Below, piece by piece: positions 50,075 to 60,132 of a stretch of DNA of 64,000 bases (its first letter is position 1; each line of letters begins with the position of its first letter). Origin of the DNA: Palleronia sp. THAF1 (GTDB lineage Bacteria; Pseudomonadota; Alphaproteobacteria; Rhodobacterales; Rhodobacteraceae); contig NZ_CP045420.1 of the NCBI RefSeq assembly GCF_009363795.1, positions 2,771,001 through 2,835,000 on the forward strand. Direction: 5' to 3'. The position numbers and the translations under genes were made by a program. Below the pieces are notes generated by a model. It worked only from the letters and a program-made list of their open reading frames with translations, had not been told where the DNA came from and searched no databases.

Positions 50075-50545
50075 TCACGCGGTCTTCGACTTGCCCGTGA
50101 ACAGGATCAGCCCGACCGCCCCCAGAAAGATCGCGATATCGGCCACGTTGAAGCTGTAGGGGTTCTCGATCCCGCAGCATGTCATGTTCAGAAAGTCCGC
50201 CACCGCGCCGTAGACGAAGCGGTCGATCACGTTGCCCAGCGCGCCACCGATCAGCAATCCGCCCGACACCTGACCCCAGTAGCCGGGCCGTTCGCGGTGC
50301 ATCCAGATGGCGATCCAGACAGAGATTACCAGCGCCACGGCGATCAGGATCCAGCGCGTCGTCTCGGCACTGTTGGCGAAGAGGCCGAAGTTGATGCCTT
50401 GATTCCACGCCATGCGGAACGTCAGGAACGGCGGCACCACATCCACGACGCCGCGCGACATCAGACCCAAGACGTGCAGAACGAACACCTTGGTGATCTG
50501 ATCAAGAGCGAAGGTTACGCCCGCAATGCGCCAGAGCGTGCCCAT
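50075..50545 (-). CDS. lspA: Lipoprotein signal peptidase (signal peptidase II)
   Basis: The 156-residue inner-membrane aspartic peptidase has four hydrophobic helices and the catalytic blocks [20 protein letters not shown] and [20 protein letters not shown], with one Asp in each (NxxDR and FNxAD). It cleaves signal peptides before the lipid-modified Cys. The window itself encodes several substrates. The start overlaps the purH stop by TGATG, and the DUF3035 lipoprotein gene follows after 53 bases. Confidence 0.95.
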   Translation of the reverse strand: MGTLWRIAGVTFALDQITKVFVLHVLGLMSRGVVDVVPPFLTFRMAWNQGINFGLFANSAETTRWILIAVALVISVWIAIWMHRERPGYWGQVSGGLLIGGALGNVIDRFVYGAVADFLNMTCCGIENPYSFNVADIAIFLGAVGLILFTGKSKTA

Positions 50546-52131
50546 CAGTGGCGGAAGTGTCGCTGGCCGGTGAAGACCATCGCCAGACCGGCCTCATCCG
50601 CGGCGGCGATAACGTCTGCGTCGCGCATGGACCCTCCGGGTTGGATCACGGCGCGCGCGCCTGCCTCAGCTGCCGTCAGCAGCCCGTCGGGGAAGGGGAA
50701 GAACGCGTCGGACGCGACCACGGACCCTTGGGTCATCGGCTCGGCCAAGCCCAGCACTTCCGCCATGTCCTGCGCCTTGCGCGCGGCGATGCGGGTGCTG
50801 TCCACCCGGCTCATCTGGCCCGCACCGACACCCACCGTCGCGCCATCCTTGGTATAGACGATGGCGTTGGATTTCACGTGCTTCGCGACCGTCCAGGCGA
50901 ACAGCAGATCCTCCATCTGCGCGTCCGAGGGCGCCAGCTTCGTGACCACCTTCAGATCGGCGCGCGCGACGTGGCCCGCGTCCCGGTCCTGCACCAGATA
51001 GCCGCCAGACACCTGCTTCCAGACCGTTCCGGGCGCGCTTGCATTGGCCAAGCCATCCGTCGTCAGCAACCGCAGGTTTTTCTTCGCGGCGAAGATTGCG
51101 CGGGCGGCGTCATCCGCGCCCGGGGCCACGACGACTTCGGTGAAGATGCCGGTGATCGCCTGTGCGGTTTCCGCGTCCAGGGGCCTATTCAGCGCGACGA
51201 TGCCGCCGAACGCCGACGTCCGGTCACAGTCGAACGCGCGGGCGTAGGCCTCGGCCAAGGTCGCGCCCTGCGCCACGCCGCAGGGGTTGGCATGCTTGAC
51301 AATGACGCAGGTGGGCGCCGCGTCCGCGAACTCGGACACCAGCTCGAAGGCGGCATCCGTGTCGTTGATGTTGTTGTAGGACAGCTCTTTGCCCTGATGC
51401 TGCACGGCGCTGGCAACGCCGGGCCGATCGGATCCGTCCACGTAGAAGGCCGCCGACTGATGCGGGTTCTCGCCGTAGCGCATGGTCTGGCGCAGGGTGC
51501 CAGCAACTGCGCGGCGGCGGGGATCCGGCTCTTCGATGGCAGCGGCCATCCAGCTGCTGACGGCGGCATCATAGGCGGCGGTGCGGGCGTAGGCGCGCTG
51601 CGCCATGGTGCGGCGGAAGCCAAGGCCGGTTTGGCCGTCGTTGCTGTCCAGTTCGACCAGCAGGGCCTTGTAGTCTTCGACATCCACGACCGTCGTGACG
51701 AACCCGTGGTTCTTGGCCGCCGCGCGGATCATGGCGGGGCCGCCGATGTCGATGTTCTCGATCGCCTCATCATAGCCCGCACCGCGCGCGACCGTTGCCT
51801 CGAACGGGTAGAGGTTCACCACCAGCAGATCGATCCCGCCGATGCCGTGCTCGTCCATCGCCGCAACATGGTCCGCGTTATCGCGCAGCGCCAAAAGGCC
51901 GCCGTGCACCTTCGGGTGCAGCGTCTTGACCCGCCCGTCCATCATCTCGGGAAAGCTGGTCACGTCGGCCACGTCACGCACGTCCAGCCCCGCATCGCGC
52001 AGGGCCTTGGCAGAGCCGCCGGTAGACAGAAGTTCGACTCCGCGGTCGGCCAGCGCCTGCCCCAATTCGATCAGGCCCGACTTATCGGAAACCGAAATCA
52101 GGGCACGTTTGACGGGGTGCAGGTCGGACAT
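50545..52131 (-). CDS. purH: Bifunctional AICAR formyltransferase/IMP cyclohydrolase
   Basis: The 528-residue enzyme does the last two steps of IMP synthesis. The cyclohydrolase half shows [40 protein letters not shown] and [20 protein letters not shown]; the transferase half shows [55 protein letters not shown] and [20 protein letters not shown]. Lys-His-Ala-Asn-Pro-Cys-Gly is the formyltransferase active segment. Length is normal. It follows the heparinase gene by 21 bases. Confidence 0.96.
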   Translation of the reverse strand: MSDLHPVKRALISVSDKSGLIELGQALADRGVELLSTGGSAKALRDAGLDVRDVADVTSFPEMMDGRVKTLHPKVHGGLLALRDNADHVAAMDEHGIGGIDLLVVNLYPFEATVARGAGYDEAIENIDIGGPAMIRAAAKNHGFVTTVVDVEDYKALLVELDSNDGQTGLGFRRTMAQRAYARTAAYDAAVSSWMAAAIEEPDPRRRAVAGTLRQTMRYGENPHQSAAFYVDGSDRPGVASAVQHQGKELSYNNINDTDAAFELVSEFADAAPTCVIVKHANPCGVAQGATLAEAYARAFDCDRTSAFGGIVALNRPLDAETAQAITGIFTEVVVAPGADDAARAIFAAKKNLRLLTTDGLANASAPGTVWKQVSGGYLVQDRDAGHVARADLKVVTKLAPSDAQMEDLLFAWTVAKHVKSNAIVYTKDGATVGVGAGQMSRVDSTRIAARKAQDMAEVLGLAEPMTQGSVVASDAFFPFPDGLLTAAEAGARAVIQPGGSMRDADVIAAADEAGLAMVFTGQRHFRH

Positions 52132-52152
52132 AAGCGGCAGGCTCCGGGGCTA

Positions 52153-53853
52153 TCAGACCAGCACGGGCCGGTCCTCGTGGACGATGTCGCGCACCGCATC
52201 GGGGGTTTGCCGCGCTTTTGCAAGGGTCCAGCTGACCCGCGTGGCATAGTCGACGGCGGTGGACGACAGCACGATCTGTTCTGTCGGCGTCGGCTCGGCC
52301 TCTCCCACATCAAGATAGACGGACGCATTCAGCGATAACGCCGCCGCGCCGGTGTGGCGGAAGATCCAAAGCTCGCCCGACTTCAGCATCAGCTTCAGGC
52401 TCTGACCGTCCTCTGCCTCTTGCGCGACCACATCAGGGTGCAGGTGAAAGCGCACCTGAAACGGAATCACGCCACCCGCCCTGTCCAGGGCGCGGTCGAA
52501 AGCGCGCTCGTCCTCTCGCTCCACCGTCGCGATCACGTCTTCACCCTGCAAGCCGCGCCCGTCGTGGGACAGATAGAGCTGGCGCACATGGGTCAGCCCG
52601 TGGGTGGCGACATACCCGTCATGGCCCGCGATGATACCGGTGGACAAATCACTGCGCCGCCGTTCGATCCGCACGTCGCGGGGGGCGTCGGTCAGGGCGT
52701 CTTCGCTGCCTTGACCCAGTCGGGCCGACGATGTGCCGTCCAATGTCAGCGTCGAATGGGATTGCGTCGCGCGCCCCGCACGCCGCCACCGGTCGCCGAA
52801 GGTACGCCCCGATCCGCAGTTCACGATCAGCGGACGACGGCCACTGGTCAGCTCAAACGCCAAGGTAGAGGCGTGGGCGGCAATCGACAGCGGCCCCTCT
52901 GCCGGGGGCGCCGCGTCCAGAAGCAGGGTCGTGCGTCCATGCGACAGGCGCGCGTATCCCATGGCGCGGTCCGTCGGGGCCTGCGCGCGCTGGCCAGACA
53001 GCGCCAGCGCCGTGTCCAGCATCCCCGGCGCGCCACGGCCACCGCCGTGGAACCGCGCCAGCGATCCGTCGGCATGGCGCAGGGTGCGAAGAACGGGGGC
53101 CATCGCCTCGATCCGCTTGGCCAGCGACGGCGGCACAGTCTGGCCTGTTTCGACCAGATCGGTGCGGGCGCGCGTCAGATGCTCGAACAGCCACGCCAGC
53201 CGTTCGGGATTGCGCGACGGGATCGTGCCGTCCGGGGAAACGAGCGCTTCAACCTCTGCCACCAAGGCCTTCAGTGCCGGCTCGCGTAGTACGCCAAAGC
53301 CCTCGACCGACGCCGCGACTGACAACAGCCCCGCCAAAGCCTCGATCCGGCGCGCGCCCTTCGGCGCACGTTTCCACGTTCGGGTCAGCATTTCCGCCTG
53401 CACTTGCAACGACGCCGAAATATCCTGCGACCGAGGTTTTTCGTCCGGGATCAGCGTGTTGGCGTGGTCGATCCAACGGCGTGCCCGCTGACCCAGCAGA
53501 TCGGGCCGCCATCCCTCGCCTTGACCCTTGCCGAACCGGGCGATCCACTGATCGGTCCATTCCCGCGCACGCTCGTCCCCGGCACCGCAGGCGATCAGGT
53601 CGTCCAGCCAGCCAAAGCCGTGCAGCGCATCCGTAAAACCGGCTTCCGGCACCGGAAGATCGAAGATAGCCGTCTCAGCCGCGTCGATGTGATAGCCGAA
53701 GAACATGAAGCGCCCGACGGCCATCCCCTGCCCGCGCGCGACGCGCCCCACGCTGCGCGGGCCGGGACGGCGCAGCAGAACGGCAGGGCGCGCACGCCGC
53801 AGCATGCGCCACAGCGCAATCCGGTCCATCAGGGTTAGGTTGTAGTCTGCCAC
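52153..53853 (-). CDS. Heparinase II/III family protein
   Basis: The 566-residue protein has an (alpha/alpha)-barrel-like N-terminal half (WLDDLIACGAGDERAREWTD, RWIDHANTLIPDEKPRSQDI, LRTLRHADGSLARFHGGGRG) and the heparinase II/III beta-sandwich in the C-terminal half (RRPLIVNCGSGRTFGDRWRR, ATQSHSTLTLDGTSSARLGQ). Family members cleave uronate-containing polysaccharides by beta-elimination. No signal peptide is apparent, so it may be cytoplasmic or use another route. In roseobacters this gene sits between rsmB and purH. Catalytic residues cannot be assigned with confidence. Confidence 0.85.
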   Translation of the reverse strand: MADYNLTLMDRIALWRMLRRARPAVLLRRPGPRSVGRVARGQGMAVGRFMFFGYHIDAAETAIFDLPVPEAGFTDALHGFGWLDDLIACGAGDERAREWTDQWIARFGKGQGEGWRPDLLGQRARRWIDHANTLIPDEKPRSQDISASLQVQAEMLTRTWKRAPKGARRIEALAGLLSVAASVEGFGVLREPALKALVAEVEALVSPDGTIPSRNPERLAWLFEHLTRARTDLVETGQTVPPSLAKRIEAMAPVLRTLRHADGSLARFHGGGRGAPGMLDTALALSGQRAQAPTDRAMGYARLSHGRTTLLLDAAPPAEGPLSIAAHASTLAFELTSGRRPLIVNCGSGRTFGDRWRRAGRATQSHSTLTLDGTSSARLGQGSEDALTDAPRDVRIERRRSDLSTGIIAGHDGYVATHGLTHVRQLYLSHDGRGLQGEDVIATVEREDERAFDRALDRAGGVIPFQVRFHLHPDVVAQEAEDGQSLKLMLKSGELWIFRHTGAAALSLNASVYLDVGEAEPTPTEQIVLSSTAVDYATRVSWTLAKARQTPDAVRDIVHEDRPVLV

Positions 53854-53921
53854 TGCCCGCCTCGTCTTCGCGAAGTCGTTTGCAGCAGCCTAGCGGGCGA
53901 CGTGCGCCCTGTCATCCGCGC

Positions 53922-55172
53922 CTATACGTTTGTGCGGAACACCGCCACGAAGAAGCCATCCATGCCACCGATGTCGGACCAGTAGTCGGGACGCAAGCGC
54001 AGGCCCTCCGCGCCGATCCAGTTCGGATCAATCCCCGGCACGTGAAGCGGTGTGGTCTCGACGGTGATGCCCGGATTACGCTCCAACGCATCGCGCACCT
54101 GCTCTTCGCCCTCGTCGATCAGCAGGGAACAGGTGCAGTAGACCACGCGCCCACCGGGCTTCACCAGCTTGAGCGCCCGGTCGATCATCTGCTCTTGCAG
54201 GCGGAAAAGGTCCGGAAACTCACTGCCGTCCTTGGCCATGGGCAGATCAGGGTGGCGTCGGATCGTACCGGTCGCCGAGCAGGGCGCGTCGAGCAGGACG
54301 GCATCGTATTCGCCCGTATGCGCCAGCGCATCGCCGATGACGACGTCGGCGCTCAGTCCCGTGCGCATCAGGTTCTCGGTCACGCGCCCCATTCGCCCTT
54401 CGGAAATATCCAGCGCCGTGACCTGCGCCCCAGCCGCAGCCAGTTGCAGCGTCTTGCCACCGGGCGCGGCGCACATATCCAGCACGCGCTCACCCGGTTG
54501 CGCACCCAACACCCGCGCGGGAATCGCGGCGGCAGCGTCTTGGACCCACCATGCGCCGTCCTCGAATCCGGGCAGCGCGCTGACCTGACCGGGGGCCGTC
54601 AGCCGCACCGATCCTGTGGGCGTAACCGTCCCACCCAGCCGCTCGGCCCATCCTGCCGGATCATCCTTCACCGTCAGATCGAGCGGGGGCACCTGCGCGA
54701 ACACCGCCTCCATGTCCACCATCGCCGCCTTGCCGAAATCGGCGGCCAGCGGTTTGCGCAGCCATTTGGGCAATAGGGGCAGAGGCAGATCGTCCCACTT
54801 TCCGGCCCGCAAAACGTTACGCAGCACGGCGTTGACCATGCCGGTCTGCGTGCCGCCCCGCTCCAGCCCACGCACCATGTCCACCGCGGCGTTCACCGCA
54901 CCGTGCGAGGCCGTGCCGTCCACGAACACCTCGACCACGGCCAGCCGCAGCGCGTTATGCACCGCAGGCCAAGGTTTCATGCGCAAAAACGGCCCCAGCG
55001 CCCGGTCCGCCCGGTCGCGCCAGCGCAGTGTCGTGACGGCCAGCCGCTGCGCGCGCGCCCGCTCGGGCCCGGACAGCGGCGCAAGGATATCCGGCATCGC
55101 CTCGGACAGCAGACGCTGTTCGTCGGTGACGGCATTCAGCAGGGCAAGGGCGGCAGCGCGGGCGGTATCCAT
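53922..55172 (-). CDS. RsmB-type rRNA (cytosine-C5) methyltransferase
   Basis: The 416-residue enzyme has an NusB-like N-terminal domain (RAAALALLNAVTDEQRLLSE, AVNAAVDMVRGLERGGTQTG) and the NOL1/NOP2/Sun methyltransferase domain: GERVLDMCAAPGGKTLQLAA (SAM site), VVIGDALAHTGEYDAVLLDA, then DAPCSATGTIRRHPD with one Cys and VVYCTCSLLIDEGEEQV with the catalytic Cys. It probably methylates C967 of 16S rRNA. AAGG is spaced 8 bases before the ATG at 55172; ATG 55178 is too close to it. It is divergent from the DUF1674 gene. Confidence 0.92.
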   Translation of the reverse strand: MDTARAAALALLNAVTDEQRLLSEAMPDILAPLSGPERARAQRLAVTTLRWRDRADRALGPFLRMKPWPAVHNALRLAVVEVFVDGTASHGAVNAAVDMVRGLERGGTQTGMVNAVLRNVLRAGKWDDLPLPLLPKWLRKPLAADFGKAAMVDMEAVFAQVPPLDLTVKDDPAGWAERLGGTVTPTGSVRLTAPGQVSALPGFEDGAWWVQDAAAAIPARVLGAQPGERVLDMCAAPGGKTLQLAAAGAQVTALDISEGRMGRVTENLMRTGLSADVVIGDALAHTGEYDAVLLDAPCSATGTIRRHPDLPMAKDGSEFPDLFRLQEQMIDRALKLVKPGGRVVYCTCSLLIDEGEEQVRDALERNPGITVETTPLHVPGIDPNWIGAEGLRLRPDYWSDIGGMDGFFVAVFRTNV

Positions 55173-55242
55173 GGGCATCCCTTGGAGGAACAGGTCGGCG
55201 CGCGTATATGTAGTGCTACGCAAGATGACCAGCGAGGCCGCC

Positions 55243-55416
55243 ATGACAGACCGTAAAGACCTGCCCCCCGAAGCGATCCGCGCATTGCAAGAGGCCGAGG
55301 CGCGGCGCAAGGAAAAGCCCGCGCTGGACCTGCCCCCCGAATTGGGCGGGCGCGATGGCCCCGAAGCCGTGCGCTACGGCGACTGGGAAAAGAAGGGCAT
55401 CGCCATCGACTTCTAG
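55243..55416 (+). CDS. DUF1674 (SDHAF4-like) small protein
   Basis: The 57-residue protein reads MTDRKDLPPEAIRALQEAEA, then a Lys-Pro-rich middle (KEKPALDLPPELGGRDGPEA) and ends VRYGDWEKKGIAIDF. The C-terminal G-x-x-x-x-R-Y-G-D-W-E-x-K-G-x-x-x-D-F is the mark of DUF1674, whose mitochondrial member SDHAF4 helps assemble succinate dehydrogenase. An in-frame ATG 18 bases upstream is an alternative. The sdh genes are not in the window. It overlaps nothing and is convergent with the next small gene. Confidence 0.88.
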   Translation: MTDRKDLPPEAIRALQEAEARRKEKPALDLPPELGGRDGPEAVRYGDWEKKGIAIDF

Positions 55417-55419
55417 GGG

Positions 55420-55767
55420 TTAGCGGATCGACAGGTCCGCCGTATCCCCCTGCCCGCGATCCGCGATGAAACGCACGGACGCGCCGTCAGAGTAGACGGC
55501 CTGGCAGTTCATATCCCACGACCGAATCGCGACAGACATTTCACGGCAGAAATAGCCGTCCTGCCATGTCCATGATCCCGTCACGTTGAATCCAAGACCG
55601 CGCCCGGTGATCTGCCCGCCCGGCGTGGCCTGGATCGAGATTCCGCTGGTCGTCAGCGTCTTGCCCGCGACTGTCCCGATGAACGCATCGCGCGTTTCGA
55701 TCCGGGGCAGATCCTGCGCGACGGCAGGTGCGGCTAGGGCAACAAGGGCGAGTGTCAGGGCTTTCAT
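55420..55767 (-). CDS. Small secreted protein of unknown function next to dapB
   Basis: The 115-residue protein has a signal peptide (MKALTLALVALAAPAVAQ) and a beta-rich mature part: RDAFIGTVAGKTLTTSGISI, GRGLGFNVTGSWTWQDGYFC, and REMSVAIRSWDMNCQAVYSD. Two Cys may form a disulphide. Similar proteins in roseobacters are sometimes mislabelled as dihydrodipicolinate reductase because of their place beside dapB. Nothing supports that activity here. It starts 42 bases after the dapB stop on the same strand. Confidence 0.78.
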   Translation of the reverse strand: MKALTLALVALAAPAVAQDLPRIETRDAFIGTVAGKTLTTSGISIQATPGGQITGRGLGFNVTGSWTWQDGYFCREMSVAIRSWDMNCQAVYSDGASVRFIADRGQGDTADLSIR

Positions 55768-55809
55768 GGCATCCTCCGGCTATTGGTCGAAAGATAGCGC
55801 CGCCTCGGT

Positions 55810-56586
55810 TCAGTCCAACGCCAGCACATTCACCATGTCGTAATGACCGGGCGCCTGATCCTTGGCCCAGATCGCCGCGCGAATGGCGCCGCGTGCGAAC
55901 AGCGAACGGTCGGTCGCGTTGTGCGACAGGGTCAGCACCTCTCCCGGACCTGCGAAAACGACATCATGATTGCCGATGATGTCACCGCCCCGAATGGCGT
56001 GAAAGCCGATATCTCCCTGCGTGCGTGCGCCGGTGATCCCATCGCGTCCCCGGTCGGACACCTCGCCCAAGGCGACACCGCGCCCCCTGGCTGCTGCTTC
56101 TCCCAGCATCAGCGCAGTGCCGGACGGCGCATCGACCTTCATGCGGTGGTGCGCCTCGACCACTTCGATGTCGTAGTCGATGCCCAGCGATGCCGCGACA
56201 CGCTCGACCACGCGGGTCAGCAGGTTGACACCAAGGCTCATGTTGCCAGCCCGCACGATGGCGATCTTTTCGGCGCAGGCGTCCACGGCGGCGATGTCGT
56301 CATCAGTCATGCCGGTCGTGCCGATGATATGGGCAACCCCTGCCTCGGCGCAAAGCTGCGCCATCGCGACCGTGGCTTCGGGTGCGGTGAAATCGATCAC
56401 TGCATCGGCTCCGGCCAGACCCTTGGCAGCGTCATCCGTCACGGTCACGCCGCCGCAATCCGTGCCGACCATCTCGTGTCCTGCCCGCTCGATCGCCCCC
56501 GAAAGGGCAACGCCGTCCGTCTGTTCGATCAGCTGGACCAACATCTGGCCCATCCGCCCCGAAACACCTGTCACCGCGATCTGCAT
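55810..56586 (-). CDS. dapB: 4-hydroxy-tetrahydrodipicolinate reductase
   Basis: The 258-residue enzyme works in lysine and diaminopimelate synthesis with NAD(P)H. It has the nucleotide motif [57 protein letters not shown], and the catalytic block [20 protein letters not shown], with His-His and Lys, then [20 protein letters not shown]. Family length and order are normal. It is divergent from rbfA across 94 bases. Confidence 0.95.
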   Translation of the reverse strand: MQIAVTGVSGRMGQMLVQLIEQTDGVALSGAIERAGHEMVGTDCGGVTVTDDAAKGLAGADAVIDFTAPEATVAMAQLCAEAGVAHIIGTTGMTDDDIAAVDACAEKIAIVRAGNMSLGVNLLTRVVERVAASLGIDYDIEVVEAHHRMKVDAPSGTALMLGEAAARGRGVALGEVSDRGRDGITGARTQGDIGFHAIRGGDIIGNHDVVFAGPGEVLTLSHNATDRSLFARGAIRAAIWAKDQAPGHYDMVNVLALD

Positions 56587-56680
56587 GGCATCCTCCGTCT
56601 TTGCTTCGGGCTAACCCGCCGGACGCCCCGTCGCAACGACGCTGTTGCGCGGGCTGTCTATCATCCATATCTGCGAGCGC

Positions 56681-57085
56681 ATGGCAAAGAACCGTTTTTC
56701 CCAAGGCTCCGGCCCCACCCAGCGTCAGCTGCGCGTGGGCGAGCTGATCCGCCGCACGTTGTCGGACGTGCTGAACCAGGGCGATATCCACGACCCGGAC
56801 CTGAACCGCATGTCGATCACGGTGTCAGAGGTGAAGACCTCTCCGGACCTGAAGATCGCCACGGCCTACGTGCTGCCGCTGGGCGGCAAGAACCGGCCAG
56901 AAGCAATCGCCGCACTGGCGCGCAACAAGTCAGAGCTGCGCCGCGCACTGTCCAAGGACACGGCCCTGAAGTTCACCCCCGATTTGCGGTTCGTCATCGA
57001 CGAGACGTTCGATCGGATGGACGACACCCGCGAGCTCTTCGCCCGCGAGGAGGTCCAGCGCGATCTGGATGGGGAAGAGGAATGA
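56681..57085 (+). CDS. rbfA: Ribosome-binding factor A
   Basis: RbfA binds the 30S subunit and is needed for 16S rRNA 5-prime end maturation. The 134-residue protein has the KH-like RbfA fold: [40 protein letters not shown] and [20 protein letters not shown]. The stop overlaps the next gene's ATG by ATGA. rbfA-truB linkage is common; here one gene separates them. No strong Shine-Dalgarno sequence is seen before the ATG. Confidence 0.95.
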   Translation: MAKNRFSQGSGPTQRQLRVGELIRRTLSDVLNQGDIHDPDLNRMSITVSEVKTSPDLKIATAYVLPLGGKNRPEAIAALARNKSELRRALSKDTALKFTPDLRFVIDETFDRMDDTRELFAREEVQRDLDGEEE

Positions 57086-57807
57086 TTCGCGCCTTTGCGA
57101 TCCTGTTGGGATTGGCTGCAGCGCCTGCCGTCGCGGGCACCTGCGAGCAGACCGATTTCGACGGCGCGTCTTTCACCGTTTGCCGGATCGACCCGGCCAC
57201 CGAAGACGTGCGTCTGTTTCTGAATGACGACACGGGCGCAACTCTGGGCAGCTTCTCGGCGGTGAACGACGCGCTGGATCAGGGCGATCTGGGCATCGCC
57301 ATGAACGCGGGCATGTACCACCGCGACCGCAGCCCTGTAGGACTTTATGTCGAGGACGGACAGGAACTGTCAGGCATCGTGACTGCGGCCGGGCCGGGCA
57401 ACTTTGGGCTGCTGCCCAACGGTGTGCTGTGCCTGACCGACAATGCGGCGCAGGTGATCGAAAGTCGTGCCTTCGCAAGCGCGCGACCCGATTGCCGCGA
57501 CGCCACCCAATCCGGGCCGATGCTGGTCATCGACGGCGCTTTGCACCCGCGCTTTTTACCTGATTCCGACTCGCTGAACGTGCGCAACGGCGTCGGTGTC
57601 GGCGCGGATGGCACGCTGTTCTTCGCGATCTCTGACGCGCCGGTGAACTTCCACACTTTTGGGCGGCTGTTTCGCGACGCTTTGGGCACCCCGAATGCGC
57701 TATATCTCGACGGCTCGATCAGCCGCCTCTACGACGCCGACGGCGGGCGGCACGACGCTGGGTGGCCCATGGGGCCGATCATCGGCACGGTCCGGGGAGC
57801 GAACTGA
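57082..57807 (+). CDS. Exported phosphodiester glycosidase (NAGPA-like) domain protein
   Basis: The 241-residue protein begins with a signal peptide ([18 protein letters not shown]). The domain shows [40 protein letters not shown] and [17 protein letters not shown], as in NAGPA-type phosphodiester glycosidases (LDGSIS matches the usual L-D-G-G-x-S). Such domains remove N-acetylglucosamine from phosphodiester-linked glycans; the bacterial substrate is unknown. It is coupled to rbfA (ATGA) and to truB (TGATG), a surprising place for an exported protein. Confidence 0.86.
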   Translation: MIRAFAILLGLAAAPAVAGTCEQTDFDGASFTVCRIDPATEDVRLFLNDDTGATLGSFSAVNDALDQGDLGIAMNAGMYHRDRSPVGLYVEDGQELSGIVTAAGPGNFGLLPNGVLCLTDNAAQVIESRAFASARPDCRDATQSGPMLVIDGALHPRFLPDSDSLNVRNGVGVGADGTLFFAISDAPVNFHTFGRLFRDALGTPNALYLDGSISRLYDADGGRHDAGWPMGPIIGTVRGAN

Positions 57808-58706
57808 TGGGACGACGCAAGGGACGCGAGATTTCGGGGTGGTTGATCGTCGATAAGCCCGCGGGCATGGGCTCGACCGACGTTGTGAACAAGGTGCGCT
57901 GGGCGTTCGATGCAAAAAAAGCAGGCCATGCGGGCACGCTGGACCCGGACGCGACAGGCGTTCTGGCGGTGGCGCTGGGCGAGGCGACGAAGCTGGTGTC
58001 CTCCATCACCGATGCGCTGAAATGCTACGATTTCACCCTGAGATGGGGCGCCGAGACGACGACCGACGATGCCTCTGGCGAGGTGATGGAAACGTCCGAC
58101 ATGCGGCCCACGCGGGCCGCAATAGAAGCCGCGTTGCCAGCCTTCGTGGGCGACATTCAACAGGTGCCGCCCTCGGTGTCGGCAGTAAAAGTCGATGGTG
58201 AGCGCGCCTACGATCTGGCCCGCCAAGGCGAGCGCCCCGAACTCGCCGCCCGTGATCTTTATGTGGATGAGCTGACTCTCTTGGACGCTGACGACGACAC
58301 CGCAACCCTGCGTCTGGTCTGCGGCAAGGGCGGCTACGTTCGCGCCATCGCCCGCGACCTCGGGCGCGCTTTGGGCGGTCATGCGCACGTGGTCACTTTG
58401 CGGCGCACGTGGTCCGGTCCGTTCGATCAGGCCGATGCCGTGGGCATGGACCGTATCGAGGAACTGGCGAAGTCACCCGAAATCGACGCGCTTTTGCAGC
58501 CTGTCGAGGCCGGCGTGTCCGACCTGCCGCGCTGCCACGTGACCGAAATGGCCGCGACCCGCATCCGCAACGGCAACCCGGCAGAGGTCGTCGGCACCGA
58601 CGCCGAATTCGGCGATCTGACATGGGCGGCGCATCAGGGGCGGATCGTGGCGCTGGGTCACTACAAGGCTGGGCATTTCCACCCGAGCCGCGTTCTGAAC
58701 CTTTGA
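57807..58706 (+). CDS. truB: tRNA pseudouridine(55) synthase TruB
   Basis: The 299-residue enzyme makes pseudouridine 55 in the T-loop of tRNAs. Catalytic Asp46 is in [20 protein letters not shown]; further blocks are [40 protein letters not shown] and [19 protein letters not shown]. The ATG shares a base with the preceding stop (TGATG). The C-terminal PUA-like part ends [11 protein letters not shown]. The next gene begins in the stop codon. Confidence 0.95.
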   Translation: MGRRKGREISGWLIVDKPAGMGSTDVVNKVRWAFDAKKAGHAGTLDPDATGVLAVALGEATKLVSSITDALKCYDFTLRWGAETTTDDASGEVMETSDMRPTRAAIEAALPAFVGDIQQVPPSVSAVKVDGERAYDLARQGERPELAARDLYVDELTLLDADDDTATLRLVCGKGGYVRAIARDLGRALGGHAHVVTLRRTWSGPFDQADAVGMDRIEELAKSPEIDALLQPVEAGVSDLPRCHVTEMAATRIRNGNPAEVVGTDAEFGDLTWAAHQGRIVALGHYKAGHFHPSRVLNL

Positions 58707-59239
58707 TCGAACGCCGTCACCTGAAGGGCGATGCCGAGAGCGTCGCGCTCTATTCGGACTGCGAACGCTACCGCTATGCCCTGACGCGGGTATGGAAGTC
58801 CGAACGCCGGCGCGCTTTGTTCGTTATGCTGAACCCCTCGACGGCCACGGAAGTCCAGAACGATCCGACCGTGGAACGGTGTGAGCGCCGCGCGCGGACG
58901 CTGGGGTTCGGTGCCTTCCGCGTATGCAACATTTTCGCATGGCGCGACACCGATCCGCGCGCGCTACGGCAGGCAGTGGACCCAATCGGGCCGGATAATG
59001 ACGCCGCAATCCGCGACGGTTGCGGATGGGCCGACGTGGCGATCTGTGCGTGGGGCACCCATGGCGCGCTGGGTGATCGCGGTGTCGCGGTGGAACAACT
59101 GATGCGCGATGCAGGGTGCGAGTTGCATCATCTTGGACTAACGAAGGGAGGGCATCCGAAGCACCCATTGTATATCGCCTACTCCGAAACGCCAAGGCCG
59201 TGGCCCGCGGAAGATCAGACCGGGCCGGGAACCATTTGA
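58703..59239 (+). CDS. DUF1643 family protein with TTG start
   Basis: The 178-residue protein shows the DUF1643 pattern: [59 protein letters not shown], and [19 protein letters not shown]. The start is TTG at 58703, which overlaps the truB stop as TTGA; no other start is near the conserved N-terminus. Function is unknown; the family is scattered in bacteria and phages. It overlaps the convergent acidic protein gene by 25 bases. Confidence 0.83.
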   Translation: MIERRHLKGDAESVALYSDCERYRYALTRVWKSERRRALFVMLNPSTATEVQNDPTVERCERRARTLGFGAFRVCNIFAWRDTDPRALRQAVDPIGPDNDAAIRDGCGWADVAICAWGTHGALGDRGVAVEQLMRDAGCELHHLGLTKGGHPKHPLYIAYSETPRPWPAEDQTGPGTI

Positions 59240-60132
59240 ATCGCATCGGCTGTCGCGTTTGGGACACCTACGATGACGGCGACGAGGGTGTCGTCCACGA
59301 ACACCTCTGAATCGCCGCCGTCGATGGAGGGCAGAACGTCCAGCGCCGCTTCGGCGCTTCCTTCTATCTGAAGCACGTCGGTTTCCAGATCGAAGCCGAC
59401 GACTTGCTGCGGAGCAGCCCCTGGCCCTTCCGCTACCTCTGCGTCATCGGGCAAGTCGGGCAAGTCGGGCAAGTCGGGCAAGATCGCCTCGCCCGTCACG
59501 TCTTCACCTGCAAGCGCAGGCTCTTCCGGATCGTTGGGCAGCAAGGCCTCATTAGCCGGTTCACCGGCGTCGGCTACGGTCTCTGGGTCGTCAGGCAGGA
59601 TACCCGGATCGCCGTTCAACAGCAGCGCTTCGATACCGACCGCGTCACCACCTGCGGCAGACAGGGATATCGCGTCGACCGGAACCACATCCATATCGGT
59701 GAAACGCATCTCGACGGCGCCGTCAGGCACTTCGAAAGTCAGCATCGCAGGCACCGGAGGATCGGCATCGGGGTCGGCGGGGGAGGTCAGATAACCGGTC
59801 GTGTTCTCTGGCACGTTCAGTGCAATTTCCTGCGTCTCGGGATCGAAATCGGCGATCTCCATAACACCGGGAACGGCTTGAATTTCCATGATGGACAGGT
59901 CTTCCAAGGGCTCAACCGACAAGTCATCTGGCGTGTCGTCCGTAACGGCGTTCTGCTCAAACATCATTGCGTCAGCAAGTGGATCAGACGCTTCCGCCGT
60001 CTCGACAGCGTCGGACGAGTCGTCGGAACCCTCGTCGTCTGTGCCGCCCATTCCCACCGCGTCCGCCAAGCGTGCGAAATCAGGTAGCGCGAGCGCGCCC
60101 ATGACCGAAGCGAGGATCAGACCCGTTAGCAT
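59215..60132 (-). CDS. Highly acidic repeat-containing protein with RTX-like C-terminal block
   Basis: The 305-residue protein starts with one hydrophobic segment (MLTGLILASVMGALALPDFA) and is otherwise very rich in Asp, Glu, Pro and Ala. A short LPD tandem (LPDLPDLPDLPD) lies near residue 220. The end, VVGFDLETDVLQIEG, then FVDDTLVAVIVGVP and DAIQMVPG, recalls the last segment of RTX/calcium-binding exported proteins in Rhodobacterales, although no GGxGxDx nonapeptides are present. It may be an anchored or secreted acidic protein. Function is unknown. Confidence 0.72.
   Translation of the reverse strand: MLTGLILASVMGALALPDFARLADAVGMGGTDDEGSDDSSDAVETAEASDPLADAMMFEQNAVTDDTPDDLSVEPLEDLSIMEIQAVPGVMEIADFDPETQEIALNVPENTTGYLTSPADPDADPPVPAMLTFEVPDGAVEMRFTDMDVVPVDAISLSAAGGDAVGIEALLLNGDPGILPDDPETVADAGEPANEALLPNDPEEPALAGEDVTGEAILPDLPDLPDLPDDAEVAEGPGAAPQQVVGFDLETDVLQIEGSAEAALDVLPSIDGGDSEVFVDDTLVAVIVGVPNATADAIQMVPGPV
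59451..59482. repeat. 9-base tandem repeat inside the acidic protein gene
   Basis: GCAAGTCGG is repeated three full times (59451-59477) plus a partial fourth unit. On the coding strand it encodes the Leu-Pro-Asp tandem, so unit number changes would keep the frame and vary the linker length. Confidence 0.75.

Noticed and set aside
50548-52338. 596-codon open frame opposite purH
   Set aside because: Antisense shadow of a conserved gene; rich in Arg, Gly and His, with no domain pattern.
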